Shown here: in pieces, positions 6,917 to 16,085 of the stretch
How positions within the stretch are numbered: position 1 is the stretch's first letter
Layout of the letters: each line of letters starts with the position of its first letter
Assembly: GCA_943330915.2 (NCBI GenBank)
Contig: CALQJO020000005.1
Coordinates: 1 to 64,000, forward strand
Length of the DNA stretch: 64,000 bases
From: Rhodoferax sp. OV413
Lineage (GTDB): Bacteria > Pseudomonadota > Gammaproteobacteria > Pseudomonadales > Pseudohongiellaceae
Reading direction: 5' to 3'
Notes under the pieces: generated by a model
Told to the model about the DNA's origin: nothing
The model's database searches: none
The model's input: only the letters and a program-made list of their open reading frames with translations
Made by a program: the position numbers and the translations under genes

Positions 6917-9031
6917 TCAGTCCCCCAGATACCGTGCAACACGAAAACCCAGATCATTACGGGCTTCTTCACCAAAGTCCCGGTAAGAGGGTCTTAACTC
7001 TGACATGGTGCCATGCGCCCAGCTCGAGCCCTTGATGGTGCGATAACGTCCCTCATCCGGCCCTAGCGGATCCGTTTCACGGACACTGCTCAGCCCACTG
7101 ACTGCGCCGTAGACATCATGCACCCATTCCGAGACGTTGCCGGCCATGTCGTAAAGACCGAGCGCCGATGGCGCAAACTCGCCAACATTGGAGGTTCCGG
7201 AATAGCGGTCATTCACTCCGCGCAGATATTGACCCAGAAAAGCCGCCGTGGATTCATCTGCAAAATTGCCGTATTCCGCGGTGGGAGGCCAATCGTCGCC
7301 CCAGGGGAATCGCCGTGTTCCGCCCTGGCCATCGGCCCGCGCTGCCCACTCCCACTCCGCCTCAGTCGGCAATCGGTAGCCGTTGGCATCTGCGTTGATA
7401 CCGGTCACCACGTCATTTTCAATCACATAAAACGCAGTCAGCGATTCCTGCGCGCTTAACCAGTTGCTGTACAGCGCTGCGTCCAGCCAGGTGACCTGCA
7501 CCACGGGCTGGTTGGCCAGATCCAGCGACACACCCTGTAAGGTGCCGGATGCATGCTCGGTACGGAAAAGCCGGAATTGCTCGTTTGTCACCGGATGCAG
7601 CGACAGATAAAACGGTTTTTCCATGTTGACATCACGCAGGGTTTCGTTGGCTCGACGGCCGGGTTCCCGTCGCGATGATCCCATGGTGTACGGGTAGGGA
7701 TTAAACAGTTGCAAGGTCTGTCCGCCGGCGCTGGTAATCACCGGTTGGATGGACTCCTGACGAGCCTGCTCCTCCGTCTTAAGTTGTACCCGAATTTCCT
7801 GATCAAGGCCGGGCCGCGAGGTGAAGTTAGCGGCGTAGGCAACAAAACCTTCTTTGCGGATCTCGATGCGCTGCGTCGCCGCAATCAGCTCGATGGTCTG
7901 GTTGGCGGCGCCCTTGAGTTCGCCATCAACATACAGTTCAGCGTCCGGCGGCTCGGCAATCACCCGCACCAGACTGGTGACCGGATCCAGCGCAACCGTG
8001 ATGTCCTGCTCCTGCTCAGCCACCGTGGTGATGGAGCGCGATGCCGTGTCAAATCCGGTGCGGAACAGCCGCACATCATGCGGCTGCCCCGGGGGCAGTG
8101 AAACCTCAAGCGGCGTTTGGCCGCGGAACTCACCGTTGATAGTGACGTTGGCATTGCCTGGCACCGAGCGGATAAACACCAGGCCATCGGCAGCTTCCAG
8201 CGCGACATCCGCCACACTGACATCCGCACCGGCAGTGACCTGCAGATCGTCTTGCCAGGCCTTATATCCGCTACGCTTCAGCGTAATGTCGTACGCGCCC
8301 TGCAATAACTCGAGGCGTGCCGGCGTAACTCCAAGCACCTCACCATTCACAATGATGTCGGCGCCGGCCGGCGAGGTGTTAAAACTCACCTGTGCCCAAG
8401 CCGGTGACATCAGCACATCCACGGACTGTTGTTGCAGCCGGCCGGCAACGTCCACCGTACCAGTGAAGTCCAGGTAGCGTGGCTGCTGCACCTGTATTGA
8501 ATAAGAGCCGGGCGCGACTTCGACGTCAGTGAGCGGACTGACACCCAGATCAACGCCATCCAGCAGCACCCGTGCGCCCTCCAAGACCTGACCGTTATCA
8601 CCGGTCACCTGCACACTGACCAGACCGGGACGCGGCAACAGCGGCAGTTCAAGGGTTTGCGCCTGTTCATCACTGATGCTGATGTCCGCCAGCAAATCAA
8701 AATAGCCTGGCGCACTGAGCTGAACCTGATACTCGCCAGAGCGCATCAGGTACCGCGGGCCGACCTGCACAGCGATGCCGCTGACAATATCAACCAGCGC
8801 ATCGGGCGGCGATACATCCAGGAATACGGAGCGTGCGGTCAACACAAACCAGGCCGGCACGCTCACCGCCAGCACGCCCAGACCAATCACGGCGTGATAC
8901 CAGCGCAGCGCCAGTGTTATGCGGTTTTGTGGCGGCGGGGGCGGAGAAAAATCGACCGGGATGATGATGTCGATCTGATCCAGAGACGGGATCTGACCGG
9001 CTTGTTCAGGTTTGCTCGGGTGTTCCTGCAT
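6917..9031 (-). CDS. PEGA-repeat protein with C-terminal SUMF1/FGE-like domain
   Basis: The 704-residue product has a Pro-rich cytoplasmic start, one transmembrane helix at about 46-66, about five PEGA-type repeats between 70 and 420 (for example AGADIIVNGEVLGVTP), and a SUMF1-like domain from about 440 (YTMGS, PVTNEQF, RLPTEAEWEWAAR, YDMAGNVSEWV). Active formylglycine-generating enzymes carry an essential cysteine pair near the C-terminus; here that site reads KGSSWAHGTMSEL and the whole protein has no cysteine, so it cannot be a copper-type FGE. The domain probably serves for binding. The topology places repeats and SUMF1 domain in the periplasm. It lies five bases from the TPR gene and two from the next gene, inside the cluster. 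Confidence 0.9.
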   Translation of the reverse strand: MQEHPSKPEQAGQIPSLDQIDIIIPVDFSPPPPPQNRITLALRWYHAVIGLGVLAVSVPAWFVLTARSVFLDVSPPDALVDIVSGIAVQVGPRYLMRSGEYQVQLSAPGYFDLLADISISDEQAQTLELPLLPRPGLVSVQVTGDNGQVLEGARVLLDGVDLGVSPLTDVEVAPGSYSIQVQQPRYLDFTGTVDVAGRLQQQSVDVLMSPAWAQVSFNTSPAGADIIVNGEVLGVTPARLELLQGAYDITLKRSGYKAWQDDLQVTAGADVSVADVALEAADGLVFIRSVPGNANVTINGEFRGQTPLEVSLPPGQPHDVRLFRTGFDTASRSITTVAEQEQDITVALDPVTSLVRVIAEPPDAELYVDGELKGAANQTIELIAATQRIEIRKEGFVAYAANFTSRPGLDQEIRVQLKTEEQARQESIQPVITSAGGQTLQLFNPYPYTMGSSRREPGRRANETLRDVNMEKPFYLSLHPVTNEQFRLFRTEHASGTLQGVSLDLANQPVVQVTWLDAALYSNWLSAQESLTAFYVIENDVVTGINADANGYRLPTEAEWEWAARADGQGGTRRFPWGDDWPPTAEYGNFADESTAAFLGQYLRGVNDRYSGTSNVGEFAPSALGLYDMAGNVSEWVHDVYGAVSGLSSVRETDPLGPDEGRYRTIKGSSWAHGTMSELRPSYRDFGEEARNDLGFRVARYLGD

Positions 9032-9035
9032 GGAT

Positions 9036-10532
9036 TCAGCGCCTGTCGACTGCAGCTACCTGCTCGTTGCAAGAAATGGTCAAAGGATTGAGCTGCTGGC
9101 CAAACCCTACCACAAACTCTTCCCGTACATCGCGATAACCGGGTCGGGTACCCACAGCAATGTAACGACCAGGTTTAAGTTCCAGGGTTGTTTCAGTAAA
9201 ACTGCCCAGTCGCCCCACCTGAAAAATAGTGACGTCGGTGGCGTTATTGGAGATCAACGTGAGCTGCACCGGTATCTGCATGTCTGCCAACAACTGGCGG
9301 GTACGCTCGATCTGACTTTGCAATCGCGGCCCCAAGGTCATCTCGTTGTCCTGCTGCAGATCGCTGGCCAGGTCTGTTGCAATCTGCAAAACGGCGTTGG
9401 CCTCCTCCAGCGCAGCACTCTCTGACAGCCGCAGCGGATTGTTGAGGTTAAGCTCCAGCAAATCATCCAGTTGCACGCGCCTTGCGGAATAATCGCGGCC
9501 TTCCTGGGCAAAGATCAGATTGCTGTCCAGTGCCAGAATAGCGTCATAGGCGGCGATGGCCTGTTGCCATTGCTCCGCACTTTCCAGCGACAAAGCCAGT
9601 GTGCGCTGGGTTTCAATCGCCCGCAGAGTAAGCTCCGTGCGGGTCTGATCAATGGCTTGCTGAGCCTGCTCGTTACCCGGCTTGATTTGCAGTGCGCGCT
9701 CAAACGCCACAATCGCCTGATCCGATTGCGACTGCTGTAACAGCGCAAAACCTTCCGACATCGCCTCGGTAAACTGTGCATCAATCTGCAGCTGTGCGTT
9801 GCGGGCCATCAGTTCGCTGATGCGGGGATGAGTACTGTCCAGCGCGCTTGCCTGCTCAAACAGCACCACTGCGGCGGCCAGATCACCGGCCGATTGCAGG
9901 CTGTCGCCCTCGGCCAGCAGACGCTCGACCTCGTCCAGCACCTGTGATCGACGCACACCGTCATCTGCAGCGGCGCTGGTTGGATCAATTTGCGCCGCCA
10001 GCGAAAAACTCGCCAGCGCGGTGGCCGCATCGGAAGTTTGCAGTGCCGCTTCGCCCGCTGTCATCAAACGCTCAAATTCCTGCGGCCGCCGCTGCTGTAA
10101 TTGCGCCAGCGCCTGATCAGCTTGCTGATAAGCCAGCGAGGCATCCGCAAAATTGGCGGCCCGGTAAAACTCATCACCACGGCGGGCACTGGCAACAGCA
10201 GCTTCATATTCCTGAGCGGCCCAGGCTGTCACATGGGTCACCTCCAGATCCGTCTGGCGCTCCAGCAGACTCGCCAGCGCATCCTGAGCGTCGCGACGCT
10301 GCCGGGCATTCTGTGCTTCTTCAAAGGGTGACATGGCAGGGCTGGCAGACTGAACCGCCGCCGGCGTTGCAGGTGTTTCAATCACGGGCTGCGAAACACG
10401 CGGCGTCAACGGTAATTCATACTGCTGCACAACATTGGGCAATACAAAAATTACTGCCAGCGCCAGCAGCACAAGCGCGGCTAACGCAACCCAGATCCAG
10501 GCGGATATTTTGTCGCTGCCGGCCGCCCGCAT
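9036..10532 (-). CDS. Inner-membrane TPR-like repeat protein
   Basis: The 498-residue product has an N-terminal transmembrane helix at about 10-31 and then a long helical region (about 75-390) with tetratricopeptide-like periodicity, for example ASFSLAAQIDPTSAAA and VAFERALQIKPGN. The end is a small strand-rich domain (LKPGRYIAVGTRPGYRD) resembling PEGA. This suggests a periplasmic scaffold that contacts the neighbouring PEGA-SUMF1 protein. The ATG at 10532 shares a base with the stop of the upstream gene (TGATG), which favours it over the in-frame ATG at 10583 inside that gene. Confidence 0.82.
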   Translation of the reverse strand: MRAAGSDKISAWIWVALAALVLLALAVIFVLPNVVQQYELPLTPRVSQPVIETPATPAAVQSASPAMSPFEEAQNARQRRDAQDALASLLERQTDLEVTHVTAWAAQEYEAAVASARRGDEFYRAANFADASLAYQQADQALAQLQQRRPQEFERLMTAGEAALQTSDAATALASFSLAAQIDPTSAAADDGVRRSQVLDEVERLLAEGDSLQSAGDLAAAVVLFEQASALDSTHPRISELMARNAQLQIDAQFTEAMSEGFALLQQSQSDQAIVAFERALQIKPGNEQAQQAIDQTRTELTLRAIETQRTLALSLESAEQWQQAIAAYDAILALDSNLIFAQEGRDYSARRVQLDDLLELNLNNPLRLSESAALEEANAVLQIATDLASDLQQDNEMTLGPRLQSQIERTRQLLADMQIPVQLTLISNNATDVTIFQVGRLGSFTETTLELKPGRYIAVGTRPGYRDVREEFVVGFGQQLNPLTISCNEQVAAVDRR

Positions 10533-11728
10533 CAGATACCGCCCGTTTCCGTCAGGTAGATTTCCATCAGGATCTCGCGCCATTGTTCATACTGTTCTTC
10601 AACCGTACCGGTCAGCATAATCTGCCGGTCATCCAGCTCGATGACTTTCGGTGCAACCTCAGCTTCCAGTGAAGCACTTAACTCGCTGAGCGCGGCAACG
10701 TGCATTTGTGCCTGCTGAGTCAGCTCAAATCCACTGCGCACCAGATACGCACCAGCGGCCACGCCGGTGATGCCGGCCATCTGCGCACCGGCGTTGTTCT
10801 GCCCGACAGCCGCGATGCCGCCGGCAAGGGCTGCAGCCCCGGTGATAAAGCGTCTGCGCGCTGAACGCTCAGCCTCTTCCAGTGCCAGGGTCTCGGTGAA
10901 ACTCAGTTCCCGCCAGGCATCATAGGGACCGCGCATCTGTCGGGCATAGGTGGCGTAATAATCCTGCACGGTGTCAACAAACAGGTTATCGCGCTCGCGG
11001 ATATCCAGAATGCGGATAAGTGCCGGGTCATTTTCTGCCGGCAGGCGCGTCAGTGTGGTAATTCCCCGTTCGTTTTCGGTCAGGTAACTGCCAAAAATGT
11101 CGGGGGCGAAGTTGGCAGCAAACTGCAGTTCAGACACGGTGCGCAGGGTACGCACCTGTTCGTCGGTGACTGAACTCTGACGGAAAGCCAGCAGATCATT
11201 GGCTATGTTGTTGTAAATCACCTGAAACGGATCATGAGACTGGCGCTGGGTCAGGTCATAGTTGTACTGGCTGATATGCTCTTCATAGTCACGCGTGTAC
11301 CAAAGGCGCCCGGTGGAATCGGTGACAGTGACCTTGATGATCATGCCTTCGCCATTGGACAGCAGAATCTGCCCATCCAGATAAACGTCCATGGTGGTTT
11401 GCGGGGCGGGCAATATTCTGACCACACCCCAGTTGCCGGAGCGCTGCAGGGTTTCTGCCATCAAATAGGGCGCGTAGCGTGACTCGGCCCGACGAATCTC
11501 CGGGTTGGTGCGGTCCAGATCATCTTCATCAATTTCATCGATACCCGGGTCAAATACCCGTATACCGATGTCCAACAACAAGGCTTCGTCCAATGGCACA
11601 TCGCCCTGCACGATTGGCACAAACTGCGTGGACTTGACCGATGTGGTGGCACAGGCGCCCAGTACCAGCATGAGCAGCACGCTGTAAATCTGCAATGGTT
11701 TGAAAAACTGCCTTATGGTTAACGTCAT
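10532..11728 (-). CDS. Hypothetical lipoprotein of the envelope cluster
   Basis: The 398-residue product has a signal peptide with lipobox LGAC (about residue 26). Its first half, with TMDVYLDGQI and KVTVTDSTGRLWYTR strands, resembles lipoproteins that build a CsgG-like alpha/beta domain. The second half has a predicted helical region and a Gly/Ala-rich stretch (FITGAAALAGGIAAVG) that could enter a membrane. I cannot name the family. The ATG at 11728 has AGGTGAG five bases upstream; the longer frame to 11773 overlaps the preceding gene. The stop overlaps the start of the TPR gene by one base. Confidence 0.8.
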   Translation of the reverse strand: MTLTIRQFFKPLQIYSVLLMLVLGACATTSVKSTQFVPIVQGDVPLDEALLLDIGIRVFDPGIDEIDEDDLDRTNPEIRRAESRYAPYLMAETLQRSGNWGVVRILPAPQTTMDVYLDGQILLSNGEGMIIKVTVTDSTGRLWYTRDYEEHISQYNYDLTQRQSHDPFQVIYNNIANDLLAFRQSSVTDEQVRTLRTVSELQFAANFAPDIFGSYLTENERGITTLTRLPAENDPALIRILDIRERDNLFVDTVQDYYATYARQMRGPYDAWRELSFTETLALEEAERSARRRFITGAAALAGGIAAVGQNNAGAQMAGITGVAAGAYLVRSGFELTQQAQMHVAALSELSASLEAEVAPKVIELDDRQIMLTGTVEEQYEQWREILMEIYLTETGGI

Positions 11729-11738
11729 ATAGCTCACC

Positions 11739-13007
11739 TCACTGCAAAATCCCTGTGTAACGTCGGTATTCATCCCAAAGTCTTTCGCGTAACTCAGGAT
11801 CGGGTTCGTTCATGGCGGCTTCGCGAATCTGTCGTGCAACCACATCGTCATTGTCGCCGCCCGGAATATCCTCAGGTACTGGATAAGCACCTTCTGCTTC
11901 TGCCGACGGGCCGCCCTGGCGTCCACCCATCGATCCACCCGAGCCACCCCCTTGAGGAGCCTGACCGGAATTGCTGGCAATCACGCCACCCGGCATAGCT
12001 GTGCCCTGTGGACCCTGTCCACCCTGGCCCTCGCCCTGGCCGGGTATCTGTACGCCCGGCAACCCTCCGGCGCCACCGGCCTGATTCCCTTCACTGTACA
12101 AGCCGGCCGGATCGCCACCTGCTTCGTTGCTTTGGCGCTGTGCACGGCTGCGCTCTGCCAGAATCAGACCATCAAAATCCTCATAACCGCGCCCCAGCGC
12201 TCCATCAAGCACGGCCACACGATCCTGAGACGTCATGACGCCGCCAACGCTACCACCGGGAATGCCTGCGCGACCGCTTGGCAAGCCTCCGGGGATTCCG
12301 CCACTACCTGTTCCGGGGAATCCGCCAGCGCCCGTTCCTGTGCCCTGCTGAGTGCCTGTTCCGCTGCCTGTGCCCGGCATTGCGCCGCCGACCGGCACAC
12401 CAGCAACAGTGACACCACCGCTGCCAATGGTCACTCCACCGGCGCCTATGCTGACGCCGTCAGTGCCAACACTGACGCCACCGGCGTTGACACTGCCAGT
12501 AATGCCGCCGTTACCATTGCCCGAGGCTGCTGATTGTGTACCGCCGCTGTTGCCTGATCTGGCACCGGCGGTACTGGCCGTACCCTGCGGCCCTGCCCCC
12601 GGCATACTGCTGTCACCGGGCAAGCTGCCATCGCCGGGTGTTGCAGGTCGACCCGAGCCGGCAGTGCCTGGCGTCATCTGGCCGTTGCTGGCGGATGTGC
12701 CCGACGAGGAACTGCTGCCTGTTGTGCTGCTTTGCGAGGAAGATGGGGTGCGCCCACTGGAAAAATCCGGCAATCCTGGCATGGATGCAGAAGCACGGGA
12801 TGACGAGCTTGACGATGAACTGGATGAAGAGCTGGAGCTGGAACTCGATGACGAACTGGATGGCGAGGGCATAGACGGCATCGACGACGATGGCATCGAT
12901 GGCATTTGCGGCATGCTGGACTGTGTCTGCTGGGTTGTCTCACATGCGCTCAGTAATGCGGCAGACAGCCCCATGGCAATAACCAGACGGTGTTGCAACA
13001 GTTTCAT
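11739..13007 (-). CDS. Low-complexity Ser/Gly-rich lipoprotein
   Basis: The 422-residue product has a signal peptide with lipobox LLSAC (Cys22). Residues 30-75 are Met/Pro/Ser repeats followed by 21 consecutive serines; residues 100-350 are Gly-rich with short repeats such as GGVTIGSGGVTVAG. Only the last 40 residues (VARQIREAAMNEPDPELRERLWDEY) look folded, as a charged helix. Such a protein is likely a flexible tether from the membrane lipid anchor to a small interaction helix. The Ser run uses all six codons. ATG at 13007 follows a GGA-type site; ten bases separate its end from the next gene. Confidence 0.85.
   Translation of the reverse strand: MKLLQHRLVIAMGLSAALLSACETTQQTQSSMPQMPSMPSSSMPSMPSPSSSSSSSSSSSSSSSSSSSSSRASASMPGLPDFSSGRTPSSSQSSTTGSSSSSGTSASNGQMTPGTAGSGRPATPGDGSLPGDSSMPGAGPQGTASTAGARSGNSGGTQSAASGNGNGGITGSVNAGGVSVGTDGVSIGAGGVTIGSGGVTVAGVPVGGAMPGTGSGTGTQQGTGTGAGGFPGTGSGGIPGGLPSGRAGIPGGSVGGVMTSQDRVAVLDGALGRGYEDFDGLILAERSRAQRQSNEAGGDPAGLYSEGNQAGGAGGLPGVQIPGQGEGQGGQGPQGTAMPGGVIASNSGQAPQGGGSGGSMGGRQGGPSAEAEGAYPVPEDIPGGDNDDVVARQIREAAMNEPDPELRERLWDEYRRYTGILQ
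12798..12860 (-). repeat. Poly-serine coding run, 21 codons, mixed codon use
   Basis: Twenty-one successive Ser codons (TCC, AGT, TCG, TCA, AGC and TCT all occur) lie near the start of the Ser/Gly-rich lipoprotein. The codon mixture argues that the protein sequence, not DNA slippage, is what is kept. Confidence 0.9.
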
Positions 13008-13077
13008 TTTTCCTTACTCCACCTGCACGCAGCAGATCGATGATGGTGCCTGAGTCTCAGACAATTTGTCCGGGCCA

Positions 13078-14562
13078 TTATTGCGCTTCATTCAAATCAG
13101 ATTCAATGCCAGCCGATGTATTGTCTGTGACCGCTGCAGAATCCACAGCGGTTTCTGAATTCTCTTCACCGCCAGTGAAGCGCTCCGGATCATACGGAAA
13201 ACGATATACCAGGCCTCGGGTAATATCCGGTGTGCCGTCCCGTAGCGCAGGCCTGAGCACACTGCCACGCAGAGCCATCACCATATTGCGCCTGACGTTC
13301 TCGTTAATCTCGCTTGATGACTCCATCAGCTCAACATTGGTCACCCTGCCATTGCGGGTCAGGTCAAAGCGCATGGTTACCCATGGCCAGGACTGACGCG
13401 GCTGTGCACGCACGGACCGCGTTGCTGAAAACGCGGTGGCCATGGCGATAGAACTGCCCTGCGCCAATTCCATGGTTTGCTCCGGTTGCATAAAATTTTC
13501 AAAACTCGGAATTAATACCATGCGATCAAATACGTCTTTTTTCAGCGCGTCATCTTCGCTGGCCAGCAGTTCCCAGGCTTGCTCATAAACACTTTCTGCT
13601 CGCTGTCTGCGATCAAACAGCAGATTCCAGTCAGCCATGTCCAGTACTGCTTCTGCATGCAGCTTGCGCATTTCGCGCTGAATTGACGAACCGGGTGTCG
13701 ACTCCCCGACCCTTTGCTCTCTCATGGCAATGATCTGCCCGAGCACAAATTCGCCTTGCAGAAAGGGGTTGTTATGCTGCCGGTATTCCCCCGCAGTGAT
13801 TCTATCCGCCCACTCATCATCCACCTGGCGCGTTTTGGCATACAGTGTTTCTGGTCGGTTCTGCACACCAGTTCTGTGCATCAGCCAGGACAGATAGGCC
13901 AGGCGGTGCAGGTAGCGCTCACGTGGATAGTTCTCCGGCTGCGGCTGAGCATCCACCAGACTCATTGCCACACTGTACAAACGGTAGGCATCAATCAGAC
14001 GCGCTGAAGGTAACTCTCCGCGCTGATCAGCAAACGCATTCAGATGCCATTCTGCATAACTCAGCAAGGCCGGAATCAACTCCGGATTACCATCGCCGAG
14101 ACTGCGGCTGTGAATGTAGAAGTGGTACTGCTCGAGACTGTCCGCCTCTGGCCATTCACCAAGCGCCAAATGACTTTGTACCTGCATTTTGATAGCGGGG
14201 CCTTGTTCAAGGCTGAACAGCCCGTGATTGACCCGACTGATGTGGACTGCGCGCTCAAGCATAACCAGCGCTTCTGTATGTTTGTCCTCCGCTTGCAGCA
14301 GCCGGGCCAGACTGATCATGGACTCCGCGATCATCGGGTGCCAGGTATCGCCAGTGGCTTCCAACGTTGCAACGGCTTGTTCGAGGCGCTCTTGTTCTGT
14401 CTGTTGCCCGGTGAGTTCCTGAGCTGAAACGGACCAGGGCAAGAACAAACCCAGTATCAGGCTGATGCGCCGCATCAAGCGGCCGCAGTATGTCAGCTGC
14501 GCGCTAAAACAGGCCGTCCATTGACTGGGAATTTTGTCGCTCGAACAACGTCGCAAACGCAT
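13078..14562 (-). CDS. Exported TPR-like protein with TonB-type C-terminal domain
   Basis: The 494-residue product contains a signal-peptide-like segment (MRRISLILGLF, cleavage after SVSAQ), a helical region with TPR-like spacing at about 60-350, and at about 400-470 a domain like the TonB C-terminus (MRFDLTRNGRVTNVEL, VLRPALRDG, VYRFPY). It has no obvious retained anchor, so it is probably periplasmic. The start is uncertain: ATG at 14562 has GGAG at ideal spacing, while ATG at 14475 starts directly at the signal peptide but lacks a good site. It is the first gene of the minus-strand cluster and is divergent from mutM. Confidence 0.78.
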   Translation of the reverse strand: MRLRRCSSDKIPSQWTACFSAQLTYCGRLMRRISLILGLFLPWSVSAQELTGQQTEQERLEQAVATLEATGDTWHPMIAESMISLARLLQAEDKHTEALVMLERAVHISRVNHGLFSLEQGPAIKMQVQSHLALGEWPEADSLEQYHFYIHSRSLGDGNPELIPALLSYAEWHLNAFADQRGELPSARLIDAYRLYSVAMSLVDAQPQPENYPRERYLHRLAYLSWLMHRTGVQNRPETLYAKTRQVDDEWADRITAGEYRQHNNPFLQGEFVLGQIIAMREQRVGESTPGSSIQREMRKLHAEAVLDMADWNLLFDRRQRAESVYEQAWELLASEDDALKKDVFDRMVLIPSFENFMQPEQTMELAQGSSIAMATAFSATRSVRAQPRQSWPWVTMRFDLTRNGRVTNVELMESSSEINENVRRNMVMALRGSVLRPALRDGTPDITRGLVYRFPYDPERFTGGEENSETAVDSAAVTDNTSAGIESDLNEAQ

Positions 14563-14729
14563 ACTGGGCTCTCCGGCGTGGGAATCCAACTCTATATCGC
14601 GCTGAAATTATTTCCTATCTCATTTCTATGACAAACTATCGCGAGAATAGTACCGGCGGTAGCAAACATTTAATTCGCAGCGCTTCACTCTCTTGCCCTT
14701 GGCCAAACGAAAACCAGAGTACTCAGTCA

Positions 14730-15545
14730 ATGCCGGAATTACCAGAAGTAGAGACCAGCCGTCGCGGCATTGATCCGTATCTTTGCGGAAACACCGTCAC
14801 TGAAACCCGTATCCGCCAACCGATGTTACGTTGGCCGGTATCCGAGCAGATCATCAGCGGCCTGGCCGGGCAAACCATCACCCACACCGGACGTCGTGGC
14901 AAGTATCTGCTGCTGTTCACCGGGCGCGGCTGCGTCATCATTCACCTCGGCATGTCGGGCAGTGTGCGTATTGTTGACGGCAGCCAGCCTGTGGGTAAAC
15001 ACGATCATGCCGATTTTGTGATGTCTGACGGCGTTATTCTGCGCTACCACGACCCGCGACGTTTCGGTTGCCTGTTGTGGTCAGATCTGCCGGTTGAGCA
15101 GCACAGCCTGCTCAGATCGCTCGGCCCTGAGCCGCTGACCGATGACTTCAACGGACCGTATCTGTTTGAACGCAGTCGTGGCCGCAAAGTGCCGGTTAAA
15201 TCGTTTGTGATGGACAGTCACGTGGTCGTGGGTGTCGGGAACATTTATGCCAATGAAGCCCTTTTTATGGCTGGCATTCGCCCGCAAACCCTGGCGGGCA
15301 AGCTGTCGGCGCAACGTTATGCCCGCTTGGTGCAATGCATACGGCAAGTAATCAGCCACGCGATCACCGTGGGCGGCACCACGCTGCGGGATTTTGTTGG
15401 CGGTGACGGCAAACCGGGTTACTTCCAGCAATCACTGTTGGTGTACGGACGGGCGGGCAAGCCCTGTAAAACCTGTGCCAGCACGCTGATAGAAATCCGT
15501 CAGAACCAGCGCAGCTCAGTGTATTGCCGTCAATGTCAGGACTGA
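14730..15545 (+). CDS. mutM: Formamidopyrimidine-DNA glycosylase
   Basis: This is the base-excision repair enzyme that removes 8-oxoguanine and ring-opened purines. The 271-residue product starts with PELPEVET, where the Pro after the removed Met is the catalytic nucleophile and the Glu that follows is also catalytic. It also has GRRGKYLL with the conserved Lys, [14 protein letters not shown] and a C-terminal four-cysteine zinc finger (CKTC...CRQC). The start at 14730 is fixed by the required N-terminal Pro; an in-frame ATG 102 bases upstream would block activity. Its 3' end overlaps the convergent coaD gene by ten bases. Confidence 0.97.
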   Translation: MPELPEVETSRRGIDPYLCGNTVTETRIRQPMLRWPVSEQIISGLAGQTITHTGRRGKYLLLFTGRGCVIIHLGMSGSVRIVDGSQPVGKHDHADFVMSDGVILRYHDPRRFGCLLWSDLPVEQHSLLRSLGPEPLTDDFNGPYLFERSRGRKVPVKSFVMDSHVVVGVGNIYANEALFMAGIRPQTLAGKLSAQRYARLVQCIRQVISHAITVGGTTLRDFVGGDGKPGYFQQSLLVYGRAGKPCKTCASTLIEIRQNQRSSVYCRQCQD

Positions 15546-16021
15546 GCGAGTAATTGTTCGCGCATGGCTTCAGCCACCAGAGGGTGTACAAAGCGGGAAA
15601 TATCTCCACCGTAGGATGCAATTTCCCTTACCAGAGTGGATGAGATATACGAGAGATGTTCATCCGGCGCCAAAAAAATAGTTTCAATGCTCGGGTCCAG
15701 CGCCCTGTTCATTCCGACTAACTGAAACTCGTACTCAAAGTCAGCTACTGTCCGCAAGCCGCGCAGAATCACATCGGCACCGCGCTGACGCACAAAATCA
15801 ATCAGCAGGGTATCAAACGAGCAGACCTCGACATTGTCTAGATGGGCCAGCACTTTTCTGGCCAGCTCAACACGCTTCTGTGTCGCCGGTGTATTGGTTT
15901 TCTGCTTGTTGACACCAATGGCTACAATCACATGATCAAAAAGACGGGAAGCTCGTTGCACCAGATCGGTATGGCCGTTGGTGATGGGATTAAACGTACC
16001 CGGATAAACCGCTGTTTTCAT
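15536..16021 (-). CDS. coaD: Phosphopantetheine adenylyltransferase
   Basis: This enzyme catalyses the fourth step of coenzyme A synthesis, joining phosphopantetheine and ATP to give dephospho-CoA. The 161-residue product matches the family length. It has the nucleotidyltransferase motif TNGH near residue 14-17 with the preceding YPGTFNP, and [16 protein letters not shown] near the C-terminus. It is convergent with mutM, a neighbour pair also seen in other gammaproteobacteria. Upstream is a 64-base gap before the hydrolase gene on the same strand. Confidence 0.97.
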   Translation of the reverse strand: MKTAVYPGTFNPITNGHTDLVQRASRLFDHVIVAIGVNKQKTNTPATQKRVELARKVLAHLDNVEVCSFDTLLIDFVRQRGADVILRGLRTVADFEYEFQLVGMNRALDPSIETIFLAPDEHLSYISSTLVREIASYGGDISRFVHPLVAEAMREQLLAQS

Positions 16022-16085
16022 AGGATAGTGTTCGTTATCAGTGTTATTTGACCCTTACACTACACCACTGATTCAAGACTGTCAG

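Noticed and set aside
9848-10672. A 274-codon plus-strand frame, Pro/Ala/His-rich
   Set aside because: Antisense to the TPR-like membrane protein and its upstream lipoprotein; composition typical of a shadow frame.
12352-13053. A 233-codon plus-strand frame with long acidic and Pro-rich stretches
   Set aside because: It is the complement of the poly-Ser and Gly-rich lipoprotein gene; composition is explained by that gene and it has no ribosome site of note.
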